A DNA stretch of 64,000 nt, taken from positions 10,988,905-11,052,904 of the forward strand of contig CM028335.1 of NCBI GenBank assembly GCA_016647705.1. Direction: 5' to 3'. Made by a program: the position numbers and the translations under genes. The notes under the pieces are model-generated. The model saw only the letters and a program-made list of their open reading frames with translations, did no database searches and had not been told where the DNA came from. Source of the stretch: Eucommia ulmoides (taxonomy: Eukaryota; Streptophyta; Magnoliopsida; Garryales; Eucommiaceae). Each line of letters begins with the position of its first letter. Within the stretch, counting starts at the first letter, position 1. Of this stretch, positions 24,195 through 36,089 are shown piece after piece.

Positions 24195-24478
24195 AAAAAC
24201 GAAAAGGAAAATAAATTTAATGAACGATAATTTTATCATTTTACACATAAGATAAAGGGTAATTTAGTAATTTTAAAAATAAATTTTAGATTGTAAGAGT
24301 AAAATTAGAATTTAAATATTTATATCAGCCGATCAATTCTGATTTGGGGGTTGACTGTTTCGACTAAAAAGATAGGGGGTCCTTGTGGTAATTGACAAAA
24401 GATAGTGGATTACAGTGTCATCTGTCTCGAATTTAGGGGTGTCAGTCGTGTCACCAGTAATTTCCCTCAAATAAATTG
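24195..24478 (-). repeat. Right arm of the inverted repeat flanking thaumatin exon 2
   Basis: Reverse complement of the 22258-22600 family. It ends GTGTCACCAGTAATTTCCCTC at 24478, where the left arm has GAGAAATTATTAGTGACAC. Confidence 0.75.
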
Positions 24479-24479
24479 A

Positions 24480-25905
24480 TTTCAAATCAAATCAAAGGCT
24501 CTCAATTTAATAATAAACTAGTTTTAGGCCCCTCTAAGAATTGGTTTTTGAGTAATTTTTTTGTGCATTTTATTTGAGTGTTTAAATTTAATTTCGTATT
24601 TGTTGTGTAGGAGAAAAGGTTTTGTCTTGGGTAGGAGTTTTTTTGGTTATTTTTGTCGATGAACTATGTACTATTGGGAGTGTTGGAAATACTTAAAGTT
24701 TTTTTTGTTGTTATTGTAATTATTATTATTTTTCAACTAATATGATAGAAATTTTTAGTTTAAGATGTTTAAATTAAGATTATTATTTAATATTTGATGG
24801 AATATTGTAATTTTACTTGAACATAATTTGAATTTTAAAGAGACATACATTTACGAATTCATTCTTGTATTTATAGTGTAATCAGGAAAAAAAATTATAT
24901 TTTAGCAAACTAATATGAATCTACTTTTTATTATTTTTTAAAAAAATATTTAAGTGTTTTTTTATTTTATTTACTGTGGAATATTATTATAAAGTGATAG
25001 AAACGCATTTTGTATTGTTATACACGTATGATATTGGATTTTGTTTTTTCTTAGAAAAAAATACTAAAATTTGTTTAAAAAAATTATTATTTGTTAATTT
25101 GAACGATGTGTATTTGTAGTTAAGGCATAATTTTGTGGACAATTTAAACAACAAAAGGTATAATATTATTTTATGATGAAAAAATGACTGGCAGAATAGT
25201 GCAAAAAGTATTTATGAATAATAAAATATAACAACAAATATGAAAAGAACTGTAGGCCAATTGGGAGAAAAGAAAGATAGGATAACTCCCTTGATGAGAT
25301 ACTTGACTGGTCTGCCTAATGAGAGTCATCACGTTCCTAAAGTGACAAACGTGATTAATCAGATCGATTTCGTTTCATTTTTTTTTTTCTAGCTTTGTTG
25401 GATCAAACTTATAGAGAAACTAGCGTATAAGGCACAGGAAAAAAGAAAATCTTAATATTTAGGCGATTAAAAAAAATTAACAGACTCAACACCAAAAATA
25501 TCATTACATAATATAGTACCAACACTTACAACCCCAAACATCAAAATTGATAATAAAAATTATTATTCTTTTATGTTATAGAGCATGTCCTTACAGGATG
25601 GCATGTCTTGCGAGATGTTTGTCCTAACAGAAGAGTTTGTCTTATAGGATGTTATATTATCAATCTCTCGTGTTTAGGCACACAAAATTGTTTAAAAAAA
25701 AAAAAAGTTCTAATAAACCATGATTCATCAACTTTTAGAAGTAATCACATTAAGAATGAGATTTTTAGTAGTAGATGTTCGTTTTGTCTTTTGCACAAAA
25801 AAACTGCCTATGAATACATGGGGTAGGTCATGGATACTATGAATACATGGGGTAAGTCATGGATACTAAAGATATAATCTTAACCAAAAGAACTATTCTA
25901 TATAT
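24480..25905. other. AT-rich intergenic region
   Basis: No gene is supported. A tandem duplication of about 27 bases (GAATACATGGGGTA.GTCATGGATACT) is seen at 25811-25868. The frame at 25608-25826 has no recognisable features. Confidence 0.5.
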
Positions 25906-25912
25906 ATATATA

Positions 25913-26030
25913 TCTATATAATAAATCAGCTCATTTACATTCAGAACCGTTGGATCAAGAGATAAACATCAAAGACATTCTCAACCGTTGGATGAGTTTT
26001 ATCTTATACACCCTCATATTTTAGGGTTAG
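25913..26030 (+). mobile_element. Helitron-like 5' terminus
   Basis: TCTATATAATAAATCAG follows an A, fitting the plant Helitron 5' end (TC..., insertion between A and T). The next 90 bases contain AACCGTTGGAT twice (25946 and 25984). A reverse-complement terminus of the same kind ends at 36751. The 3' end could not be located, so the class is inferred. Confidence 0.4.
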
Positions 26031-26580
26031 AGCCGCCGCAGCTCACTCTCTTCCCCAGCCCTCTTCCTCTCTTTCTCTCTCTCTCTCTCTCTCTCCCACC
26101 TCCAACGTCGCCATCGCCATCGTCGTCTCTGTCACTCTCGACTCCACCCAATTCATTATCGTCCACCCTCACACGTCTCCGCGAGTCTATCAATCGCCGT
26201 CGTTCTCGCTGTCATGCAGGTACTTTTCTCTCATTCCTTTTTGCCTGCTTGCCCATTTGTCGTCGCTTTCGCCGCCTGGCGTCGACCCGTCTCAGAGTCA
26301 TTACCGCCACCATCATCGGTCTCAACCACTAGCGCTCTCTCTCTCTCTCTATTGTTTGTTGTTTGGATTTGAAATATTTTTCTAATTTTGCCCTAAATTT
26401 CAGGCATAAATTGTGTATGGCTATATATCTGTAATCCGTTGATGTTAGGGTTTCATTATATGTTTTCTCTTTCAGTGATGATTGATGTAAGTTAGAAATT
26501 TTTTGTTTTCAGTTTAGATTCATCTCTCAATTTCATGAAATAATGTTTAATTTTTTGTTTTTTGGAAAATTTTGATGCAG

Positions 26581-26799
26581 ATCTAGTGGTGAAATCCAGC
26601 AACTCCCAACACGAAAGGATCGTCGCCGACGACACCTAAGGTTAGTAAACTGAGTAGAAGAGTGGCGAAATCCGATGTCGATTCACCGGAGACTCTTCTG
26701 AACCCTCACGTATCCGTCGATCGGTCCCCCAGATCGGTGACTTCAAAGCCGGCGGTGATAGATCGGAGGTCGCCTAAGCTCAGTACTCCACCACCTGAT
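26581..26799 (+). pseudogene. Fragment of a WEB-family coiled-coil protein gene (N-terminal exon)
   Basis: The exon follows an acceptor (GATGCAG) and ends at a donor (GAT|GTAAG). From 26593 it reads 69 codons without a stop and contains TTPKVSKLSRRVAKSDVDSP, then VDRSPRSVTSKPAVIDRRSP and KLSTPPPD. This is the Ser/Pro-rich head of plant WEB-family proteins (the chloroplast-movement WEB1/PMI2 relatives), which normally leads into a long coiled coil. In this frame TAG and TGA lie immediately upstream (26584-26592), and no coiled-coil exons are found in the next 3 kb, so the fragment cannot make the protein. Its position after a Helitron-like end suggests a captured gene piece. Family identity is by eye. 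Confidence 0.6.
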
Positions 26800-28120
26800 G
26801 TAAGTTTCTGACATTTCGGATGAATTTATGAGTTTTTTGACAAAGTACTCCACCGCCTGTTCTCAGAATTTTGTATTAAAAATCTGGTAGCAGAAACAGA
26901 ATGCCGTTTCCTAACTTGGAACAGAAACAGAATCTGGGAACAAAAATTAAATATCTTCTTTTTCTGTTCTCAGAATTTTGTATTAAGTGTATATGTTCTA
27001 TTCCCCTATTCTCTTTGATGGCGTTTGTTTAGTGTTTATTTAGATGGTGTTTGTTTAGTGTTTTTGTTCTCAAAGAACTTGGAACATGAATGTGTTTGTT
27101 TAGTGTTTCTGTTCTACTCTCCTGTTCTCTTTGATGGCGTTTGTTTAGTGTTTATTTATATGGTGTTTGTTTAGTGTTTCTGTTATACTCTCCTGTTCTC
27201 TTTGTTAACTATTTCTGTTTTAAAAAAAAAAATCCAAAACAAATTCTGTTTTATTCTTTTTTCCAAATTTTGCATTCCAAATCCCCCTCTCTCTCTCTTA
27301 GGGCTTCATTTTCGTGCTTTCGTTTGATCGTGTTTATGGTGGCATGTTTCATTGCTAATACTAACTAGTTCATTTATTTAATTTGTAGGAACAAATGAAA
27401 ATTTGTTTATGGTGGCATGAATTTTATCCCCTGATTACTTTTTCTTTACTGCACTAGAATGAAAAATAAAAAAATGACTTCACACGTTCATTTTGGAAAT
27501 ACTCTACAAGTTTGTGCATTCTGCTGCTTTTGTTTATTAGTTTGGAGCATCAACAAATCACTAAATAACTTGCAGAGTATTTCAAAAAGTATGATCTACA
27601 CCAACAAAAGAAAAATAACTTGCAGAGTATTTCCACATGTTCATTTTGATTCTTGATTCGAAGAAGCTTCGAAAATTAATCATTCTTTTTCTATCTTGAT
27701 GTAGTTGCACAGTCGGTGTTAAGCAAACACTGACTTAATTTGGTTTTAATGTGTTGTTTAAAACCCATAATTTTTTGTTCACGATGATCATTTAGTATGT
27801 CACCTTTTTCTTTCAAATCTCTGATGGTCCTTGGAAGTGTGGGTGAGCCTACTACTAATTCAAGTGCATGGAGGTAATTAAGTATGTCTATGCACCATCG
27901 TGTACTTTGCCCGCTTTAAAGGTCGATTCATTCATCATTTATTGAGGATCTTTTGTTTAAAATTTATGGTTTCATGGTAGTATTATTTGTTGCAGCGGTC
28001 TTTTGTTTAAAATTTCTTACAATTGTTGTCTTTTTAATTATTGAGGATTTTTCGGTTTTCAACTTTGAAAAAGTCGATTATTTTTCTATTTTTTGGCAGA
28101 TTGTTCCTTTTTTTTTCTGG
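26800..28120. other. Intron-like and repeat sequence after the WEB fragment
   Basis: It contains a duplicated block of about 120 bases (27014-27200) built on GATGG.GTTTGTTTAGTGTTT and resembling the ends of the TTTGG-type DNA elements elsewhere in the window. No further coding exons of the WEB family are found. Confidence 0.5.
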
Positions 28121-28268
28121 CAATATGGTTCCACACAGCATCATCATGAACTCGGGGCTTCACGACGGAGTGTTTTGGCGTAACATCAAGCACTTCTTGG
28201 GGGAGACAAACTACGCGTTGGCGTTTTGGGCTGAGTTGCTAGATGGGGTGAGGTGGAATAGCATGTAG
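28110..28268 (+). pseudogene. Unrecognised exon-like segment
   Basis: After a possible acceptor (TTTTTTGGCAG at about 28099) a frame encodes HDGVFWRNIKHFLGETNYA and LAFWAELLDGVRWNSM before a stop at 28268. The composition (Trp, Phe, charged residues) looks coding and unlike the AT-rich flanks. I do not recognise the family. With no clear upstream exon in frame it is most likely another captured or decayed gene fragment. Confidence 0.3.
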
Positions 28269-28269
28269 T

Positions 28270-30019
28270 TGAATTACAAAGGTACAATTTTAGTGCATCC
28301 TTGATTCCAAATTTATAATGACAAATGTCTAAGCTCTAGGATGTTAGTGAGATCACTGTTTCCAAAATCATAGTCATGTCTTCAAAGGAGTTCATGAACT
28401 TTTTAGAAGGAATAGGAGCATCTTTGCCAAAAAAAATTACCTGCTTGGTAAGAAAGTAAATTAATGCATTATCGGAACTTTAAGGCCATGCATATACTTG
28501 ATTCCAAATTTATAATGACAAATGTCTAAGCTCTAGGGATGTCAGTGAGATCACTGTTTCCAAAATCATAGTCATGTATTTATTAAACATTTAGGCATGT
28601 TTATAGAAATCTATAGTCGTGTATTTTTGTTGTGTTAGATTATTGTTACGAAGACAAGCAATCGGTTTCCAAATGGTGAAGAACTATATGCATTTAGAGT
28701 TGCATTCGAAGCTGAAAATAAGAGTTGGAGTTGGTGCATTAGAATAGAAAGTAGAACAAGCGTAAGTTTGGAAGGGTTAGAAGCTTAATTAAATGTTTTC
28801 CCATAAATCTTTGATCAAATGTAGGCTGGAGAAGTAAACACTTTGCTTTATAGCAACTTTTTTTTTTTTTTGGTAGATTAGATTAAAATTATGGGGGAGG
28901 GAGGGATGACCAATGAGACTGGAAAGGTGGTCTTCATTGGGGCAAGGATGCTAAGATACCACATGAGCTAAGCCTTTGGAATTTTGTATCAATTTGTCCG
29001 TTTTTATCATCTGGCAGTAATATATTCTTACCTCAATAGATGTATTATCATTGAGATTTTAAGCACAAATGGGCAATTGTTACAATAAGCTTTTAAGATG
29101 ACTATTAGAAGCGGTCATTGGCTTCTTTAATCACTGCTAAGTGAGGATTATGGGAGTTGTAGATATGTGCTTGCACATAATAACTGCTTTCAGGTGAAAA
29201 ATCATTGGATGAATAATAAAATACATTATTCTTCATATAAATGTTAATAGTTAGTGTGTTGTTTGAATTTAATGGTTTTAAACCTTACAAATGCAAGTTT
29301 AGTTAAATTTTAGTCCCTTTTCTGAACTCAGCAATATTTTTATTAACAATTTTGCCTAATATGATTTTGGCAGCATTCAATCTACAATATATGGAAACAC
29401 TTAGAGATATTAAATACTATGGGAATGTTGGTATTTATGTTATTTGTAACGCTTAATCTATCTCGACGTCACTTTAAATAATAATATCTCTAAAGCTGTA
29501 AATAATTTTTTTCTTAAATTTAAGTCCCTTTTGAAATTCGAAGATATTTTGGGAAAGTTGACCTTATTAGGGTTCGGCCCCCATCATGGCATTAGTATTG
29601 AAACCCACCACCATCGACTCAATCATGGATAGTCCTACCCTAACAAAACCGCGCTACCCTAACAACTTGATCATTAGCTTAATTGGATGAGAGACAATAA
29701 TTTGTGCCCTTGGCTTTCGTAAATTTCTTGGCAACCAAAAGCGTGAGATGTAATTAGTAAATTCATATTACAAAACTTTTGCCTGCTGGAAGGTTTCATA
29801 TCATTTGACTTCCTCACATTTTCTTGAATTAGTTACTGATAAAAGTAATACACTTAAATGATATGCATATTTCTACTGTTTCTAATACACTTCAATGACC
29901 TATTGGAATGTTTTCATATTGTTCGATTGCTTTTTTGTCTATGCAACATTATTTTTCTAAATCAAAGTTGGTTGTCTTCATAATTACAACATAACGTAAT
30001 GGATAAAACAAGTTACTTC
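28270..30019. other. AT-rich region with small repeats, no supported gene
   Basis: A segment of about 80 bases is duplicated (TTGATTCCAAATTTATAATGACAAATGTCTAAGCTCTAGG near 28301 and 28499, each followed by GTGAGATCACTGTTTCC). A possible exon-like stretch near 28635-28785 has no recognisable domain. Confidence 0.45.
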
Positions 30020-31096
30020 GGGCCCGTTTGGTAACCATTTCTGTTCCCATCCCATGCAGTGGGATGGGAATGGGATGTAATGAGAATTTTGTTTCTTTCT
30101 TGGGAGAAGAATCGTGTTTGGTAAAGACAAATTTTATTTTATTTTTGTTCAAGGAACAGAATTGTGTTTGTTAACGATTTTATCTTAAAAATCAAGAACG
30201 AACCCTAAATCACAAATTCAAAAACAAATCCTAAAACAAAATCAATAACAAAATCAATAACAAATCCAAGAACAAATTCAAGAACAATAAGAACAACAAT
30301 CACAAATCCAAGAACAAATTTGTATAACACCAATTTTGATTTCGAAATCAGAAACCCGAAATAGAACACCACAAATCTAAACTCAATTTCGATTTCGAAC
30401 AAATTCAAGAATAATCACAAATCGAAACCCTATTTTGATTTCGAAATCGATCCCTATTTTGATTTCGAAATCAGAATCGAAGGCGAAGCAGACGCACACG
30501 ATCGAAGGCGAAGCAAACGCGGACGAATGAAGACGAAGAAGATTGAAGAAGACAACGAGATAAACACGGTTGACGAAATTGAAAAGCAGACAATGATGGA
30601 GAAGAATGTGATAGAGAAGACGACGAACCAGACGATGAACACGGTCGATGACGAGACTCTGTTTCGAAATCGAAATAGGGTTTTGATTTCGAAATCGAAA
30701 CCCAATTAGCAGACAAAATCTATGGAGAAACAGACGAAATTGATGGAGAAGCAGACGCCGGAGGACAACGAACGTTCAGACGAAGACGATGGAGATGATA
30801 AAGATGAAGAACAAATGATGAATAACGATGGAAGAAGGCGAGCTCAGATGGTTTGTTTTTTGTTTGGGAATGGGAATTTAGATGGTTTGTTTTTGGTTGG
30901 GAATGGGACGGGAAATCTTAGGCACAACATTTTTTTTATTTCTCAAGCCTATAGAAAAAATTGGCACAATTCCCATTTTAGAATGGGATGGTAATAGAAA
31001 CAAAAAAATTGAGAGTGGTTACCAAACGCTATGCCCAATTAAAATTTGGGAATAGGATAGGAAAACATGGGTTGGGAGTGGTTACCAAACCGGGCC
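30020..31096. mobile_element. PIF/Harbinger-like non-autonomous DNA element, 1077 bp
   Basis: The ends are inverted repeats (GGGCCCGTTTGGTAACC at the left; GGTTACCAAACCGGGCC at the right), flanked by TTC on both sides (30017-30019 and 31097-31099). A 3-bp target duplication and GG..TTTGG ends fit the PIF/Harbinger type. The inside has GAAATCGAAATCG-like repeats and no intact transposase. The same family is at 41572-42635 and, broken, at 1708-4250. Confidence 0.8.
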
Positions 31097-31099
31097 TTC

Positions 31100-31633
31100 A
31101 TCACCTTTTTAAATTTAGGCCTATAGTTTGATGATGAGAATTTTTTGCATAAATTCATTTTTAACATTTGTGTGCAAAACTATAATACAACCTGAGCTGT
31201 AATCTGTGTTATTCATTGAACTTTGGACAATTAATTGGCTTATTTTATTGAAAATATCAACTAGAACGAATGTTAAAGATGATTTAGAAATATTCAAGCC
31301 TTTTGTGATCAAGAAATCACCGACTGTTAGTTTTCACGGCTTACACCATAAGGTTGAACCAAGAAATTCAATGTCATGGTAGTCATATGATGGAGAAGTA
31401 ACTGGATACCTGGAATGCTTTAATTAATTGCAGCTCAAGAGAGTCCTCTGTGGTACCAAGTCCAAGCTAACCATTCTGATTTCGCCCCCCAACTTTAATA
31501 GAGAAGGACAAATGTAGACAGAAACCCAATATCAGACTAAGTATAGTTTGAGACAAACTTCACATGTTCTTCATGAAAATAAATCAACTACTGGCATTTG
31601 AAATATTACTCACTTCAGATGAGGATAGACTTA
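31100..31633. other. Spacer, no supported gene
   Basis: AT-rich sequence. The minus frame at 31121-31312 has no recognisable features. Confidence 0.45.
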
Positions 31634-33682
31634 TGTTGGCCCAGTGGAGTACCCAAGAGGAGGGGTGAATTAGATAATTAAAAACTTATCAGAATAAAAC
31701 TTGAATAAATCAAATAATTAATTTTAAGCTTAAATTAATTATTATCTTTATAACACAGCGGAATAATATGATCAATCTATGTGCACACCCAAACAGAAAA
31801 AATTAAAAAGTAGTAATGCAGCACACAAAAGATTTATATTGGTTTAGCAAGCTACTCTTGGCTAATCTAGTCCCTCGAGCTTCATGGAGGTCGCACCCAC
31901 TAAAATCAAAATTCCTTTAAAGGTAGGAACTAAACTCACACACTGATTCTTTTACAGACTTAGAATTAACCTTTACAATATCATTTTCTCAAGCTAATGA
32001 AAAACCTCTACTTTTTACAAGTTAAAAAATAACTTAATTCTTTTTAACACTAAGGCACAAGAATCAAAACCTCTCGAAACACTCCAACTATCATTTTCAT
32101 AGGTAACGATGGAACCTTTTACAATCACTTACAACGCAATTCTTATTCAGAAAGAATCTCTACCTCAATCTCTTTATAGGAAGAGACTGAAACTCGATTA
32201 TCCTTGATTAAATACCCCCAATGGTATTTAACCCTTCACAACTCACCAATACAAAAATTGATAAGAAGTAAATCTCACTCGGAGCTTCTACTACCCCAGA
32301 TAAATAATAACTCAATTAATATCCCAACTAATGATAGAAATACGTGAGATACAAAAATCTAATTTCAACAAGATATGGGTAGCAAATTGGAGCACGTAAT
32401 CAGATTCAAGAAATTATTTGTAAAAAATATTTTCTTCAAAAATTAGAAACAATTTCTAAGATCGATTTCCAAATATAGAATAATAAACAAACAATAATCA
32501 ATATGGAAAGATCTTAGCCGAAATCCACCGAAAGAAAATAGTATTACAATGTAACTTCAAATCGGTAGTAGCAATGATCAACAAATGATTTTCTTAGAAA
32601 AGTTCACTCAATTCTCAATAAGATACCTCTTAGAAAAGTTCAATCAATTGATAAATTATGATATCTCTTGATAATAGATGGATTCTCTCTCTTAGAATGA
32701 TTAGTCCTAAATAAAAATTCACAAGTCTATTTAAAGGACTTTACGATCAACCTTCTAACGGCTAGTTTACATGTGTCATAACAAATAAAATCTCTTATAG
32801 ACCCCTTATATCATAAGGACTTCATTTAGATTCAATTCCACTTAAAAATATCTTTCAAATCTCTCAATTAAACCCCTAAAATATTTCTCAATTTCAATTA
32901 ATAAGAATAGAATCTATTTCAAGTACTAAATTGAGAAACATTAATATTTAATGAACCATATTAATAGGATTTAATTAGTATATGAACCATATCTTAAATA
33001 TAGATAATATCCTCTAAATCTCTCTCAAATCCCAACAAAAAATAGCTACTTTTGGATATAATCTCAGATAAAATAGTATCATGAAACAGTGCGTTCGGTC
33101 GACTGCCCAATTCAGGTTGTAGCCAAGCTATCGCTGCTGTGTGCATAGGTCGACCGCCCGGTCGACTTGTAGATTCAGAGAATTCTTCCTTCTTTCACCG
33201 GTCGACCCCTTGATTTAGAGAGTTCAGCCTTCTTTCACCGGTTGACTCACCAGTCGACTGTTGTCACTGGATCTCTTCTCTGAATATGTTTTTAACTCAT
33301 TTTCTTTTACGATTTCGCCCCTTTAACCATTTTCTTATCTTGATTAGCTCCACTAATATTCTTATATTCCATTTTAGTCATTCAAAATTATTTCTTCTTA
33401 TTTGACATAGGAGTAAATAATTTAACTTAATCAAAACACACATAAAAGACAAAATACATTTTGTGTCATGTGTGTGTTCTTAAATGGGATATAAGAACAT
33501 TTTGTTTTCTCTAATTTCTTTAAACTCTTAATTCTTATTCATCATCTTGAAATCTTCATTTAGCATCCATTTAATTTGACGTCTTCATTATTGGAACTTT
33601 AAATCACTGAAACACTTCAATTAAATATTAGTTCCATCAAAACATCAATACTTAATTGTTCATCAAAATCTTGGGATCAACA
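31634..33682 (+). mobile_element. Solo LTR, same copia-like family as 18339-20488, 2049 bp
   Basis: It starts TGTTGGCCCAGTGG and ends GGATCAACA, flanked by ACTTA (31629-31633) and ACTCA (33683-33687), a target duplication with one mismatch. It aligns along its length with the 18.3-20.5 kb copy with small gaps. No internal genes are present. Confidence 0.85.
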
Positions 33683-33689
33683 ACTCATA

Positions 33690-34560
33690 TGTCATATGAA
33701 AAGATTCAGGAGGACCAAGATTTAATGGATATGAAAAGCATAAATTCACATTTATAAGTTTCGAAATATTCCTAAAACCAGTTTCGAGAAATCCATATCC
33801 AAAAATGTCTTCATCAAACGACTCTATCACTAAAACAAGTTTTGAGAAATTCTAGTATCAGTCCAATTTTGGAATTAGTTTCTAAACACAAATTATTCTT
33901 AAAAAAAAAATTACGAACTGATATTACTTCGAGAAGAGGAATTTCAAGACTTCCTTACCAGTTTTGCAAATATCTCCAAGCAAACTCTCTGTTCTAGCGG
34001 TGAAAACGCCCAAACCTGGTTGAGATGGATACGACGGCGAAGGCTGGCTGCGAGGGTTGCGAGTCTGTGACGACGAAGACTGGTGGCGAGGCTTGTGACG
34101 ATGACGACCGTAAAAGCTGCGACGATGACTGCTGGATGCAAATCATGCGATTGCTTTGACGATGACGGTTGGCCCTGATTATTGTGACCACAACGACTGG
34201 CTGCGACAGCAGATGATTGAGATGGTCTCCGAGAGCAGTGGGCAAATGGCTGAACAATTTCATCGAAATGAGATTGAGATTTGAGAGAGAGGCAATTTGA
34301 CAAAACAGTAGATTCAGTATATAAAGGCGAGATAGATGAGCGGGCTATAAAATTTTCATTTCACGCTTCTAAAATTAGGAATTCAATCAATTATTTATTT
34401 GGTTTCTCTATTAAATTTTTAAGACACTAATTTGCCCTTTAAAATTTTGTGTCTTAATAAAAAAAAAAATGTTTTTGCAATTTTAGTTTTTTTCAATAAC
34501 TGAATAACTTTTTTAGATTTTTTTTTTAATTTTAATTAAACACATCGATGTCAAATTTTG
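33690..34560. other. Unassigned region, possibly interior of a CACTA element
   Basis: It contains a GACGATGAC-rich stretch (34030-34260). The minus-strand frames over it are simple-sequence products. It lies left of a CACTA-type right end, but no left end was found. Confidence 0.35.
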
Positions 34561-34713
34561 ACACCAAATATTGCAACCAAAATTATAACATTAAGCGACA
34601 ATCATAATAAATTAGTGGTAATTAAATAATTTGCCACTAAAAACATATAATTAGCGGCCATTTTTTAATTGCCTCTAAAATAATTGTCGCTACAGCCAGT
34701 TTTTGTTGTAGTG
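34560..34713 (-). mobile_element. CACTA-type terminus with subterminal repeats
   Basis: The plus strand ends in CAGTTTTTGTTGTAGTG at 34713, whose complement is CACTACAACAAAAACTG. The preceding 150 bases carry short variants such as AGCGACAATCAT, TTTGCCACT, AGCGGCCATT and ATTGTCGCT, typical of CACTA subterminal regions. The other end is not visible. Confidence 0.55.
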
Positions 34714-35148
34714 AGAGAGGCGATTCGCGGTGGTCTAGTGTTGTTTCGCTGGCCATATCTGACAGATGTGGCCAGATCTGGGGGCTGATGTACGACAGAG
34801 CAACGGTGATGGCGAGGCCGATAGAGATGGGGCCGATGTGCGAGAACCTCGACGGTGATGACAGTGGTGGTGGCTGCCTGCGAGAAGAAAGCAAAAGTAA
34901 GATAAGAGAGTGAGAAAGAGAGAGAGAGAAGACCTCTTACCTTTGGCGAAAGATGATGGCGACAGAGCGGCGAAGGCAATTGAGTAAGATGAGCGCTGAG
35001 AGGAAGATGAACTGATAAAGAGGAAATCAAGCGATGAAAGAGAGAGTGAGGGTTGATGAAGAAGAGGATTTTAGGAACAGGAACACCAAAAATTCCCAGC
35101 GCTTTTTTTTGTGTGGGTTAAGTTGAGTCCAATTCTAATTTTTTTTTT

Positions 35149-35149
35149 A

Positions 35150-35192
<43 letters not shown>
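35149..35192. repeat. (ATT)n microsatellite
   Basis: About 14 units of ATT. Confidence 0.95.
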
Positions 35193-35194
<2 letters not shown>

Positions 35195-35219
35195 TTTTTA
35201 ACTTATTTTAATATATGTA

Positions 35220-35590
35220 TTAGGGCACTATTAAATAACCTATAATTAAATAATTAAATTATAATATGACACAAAATTGTGCCCTAATATAGTTTCTGGT
35301 TTTAGGGCACTATTTTTTGTCATTTTACATTATATATAAATATTAATTTATTTAATTACTAATTAAATTTTATCGAGACACTACTTTGTGTTCTTTAAAT
35401 ATTTGATTGTAGGACACAATGCATTTAGTGTCTCGAAAAGTACCTTTATAGGGCACAAGACATATAGTGTCCCAATAAATTGATTTTTATGCGATACTTC
35501 CAATTTTGTGTCAAAAAAAGTATCTTTATAGGGCACATTACATATAGTATCCCAATAGAAGTGCCCTTATAGACAGTTTTTATTGTAGTG
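35220..35590 (-). mobile_element. Second CACTA-type terminus with subterminal repeats
   Basis: It ends in CAGTTTTTATTGTAGTG at 35590. Upstream, variants of GGGCAC..ATAGTGTCCCAATA recur at about 35224, 35304, 35456 and 35533. It differs from the terminus at 34713, so it is a separate CACTA family. No partner end was found. Confidence 0.55.
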
Positions 35591-35594
35591 AATG

Positions 35595-36080
35595 TTGGTT
35601 AGATAAATTAAAATTTAAAGCAAAAGAGAAACACATGTAACCTTTTATTCAATCCACTGTGAGGAGATTGAAGATTTGGGAGCTGAAAAAGTACACTTAT
35701 ATTAGGGAAATTGCATTGAGAGCTTCTTTCCAAACAGCTTGCAATCATCCTAAAATTAGTAATTACAGAAACCGTTATTTTTGGAAAGCAGAAAAGTGTT
35801 TCGAGCAAAAAAAGAAAAACTTACAATGGGAGAAGAATAATCTCTACAAAAGAAATACACACATAATTCTCAAAACATATAATGGGAATACACACATGCA
35901 TAGAAATGAAAACAAAATAATCTTTGTAAACGAAAAATACACACAAAAAATTGCTAAATTAAGAGACAGAGAGGGAGAGAAAAGATACAGTATTATCTCC
36001 ATCCAAATCCAAACATCATTGACCTTCATCGTCTCCAAACACCGACTTCCACCTTTGCAAAATAAAAAATAAAAAATTGG
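35595..36080. other. Spacer, no supported gene
   Basis: AT-rich sequence. The plus frame at 35659-36072 has no recognisable features. Confidence 0.45.
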
Positions 36081-36089
36081 TAATTAGGG

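Noticed and set aside
23723-24248. Phe/Ser- and Lys-rich frames on both strands
   Set aside because: Products of CT, CTT and A/G homopolymer tracts in a repeat.
33944-35030. Minus-strand frames of 85-121 residues
   Set aside because: Simple-sequence (GACGATGAC) and GA-rich DNA near CACTA ends; no recognisable family.
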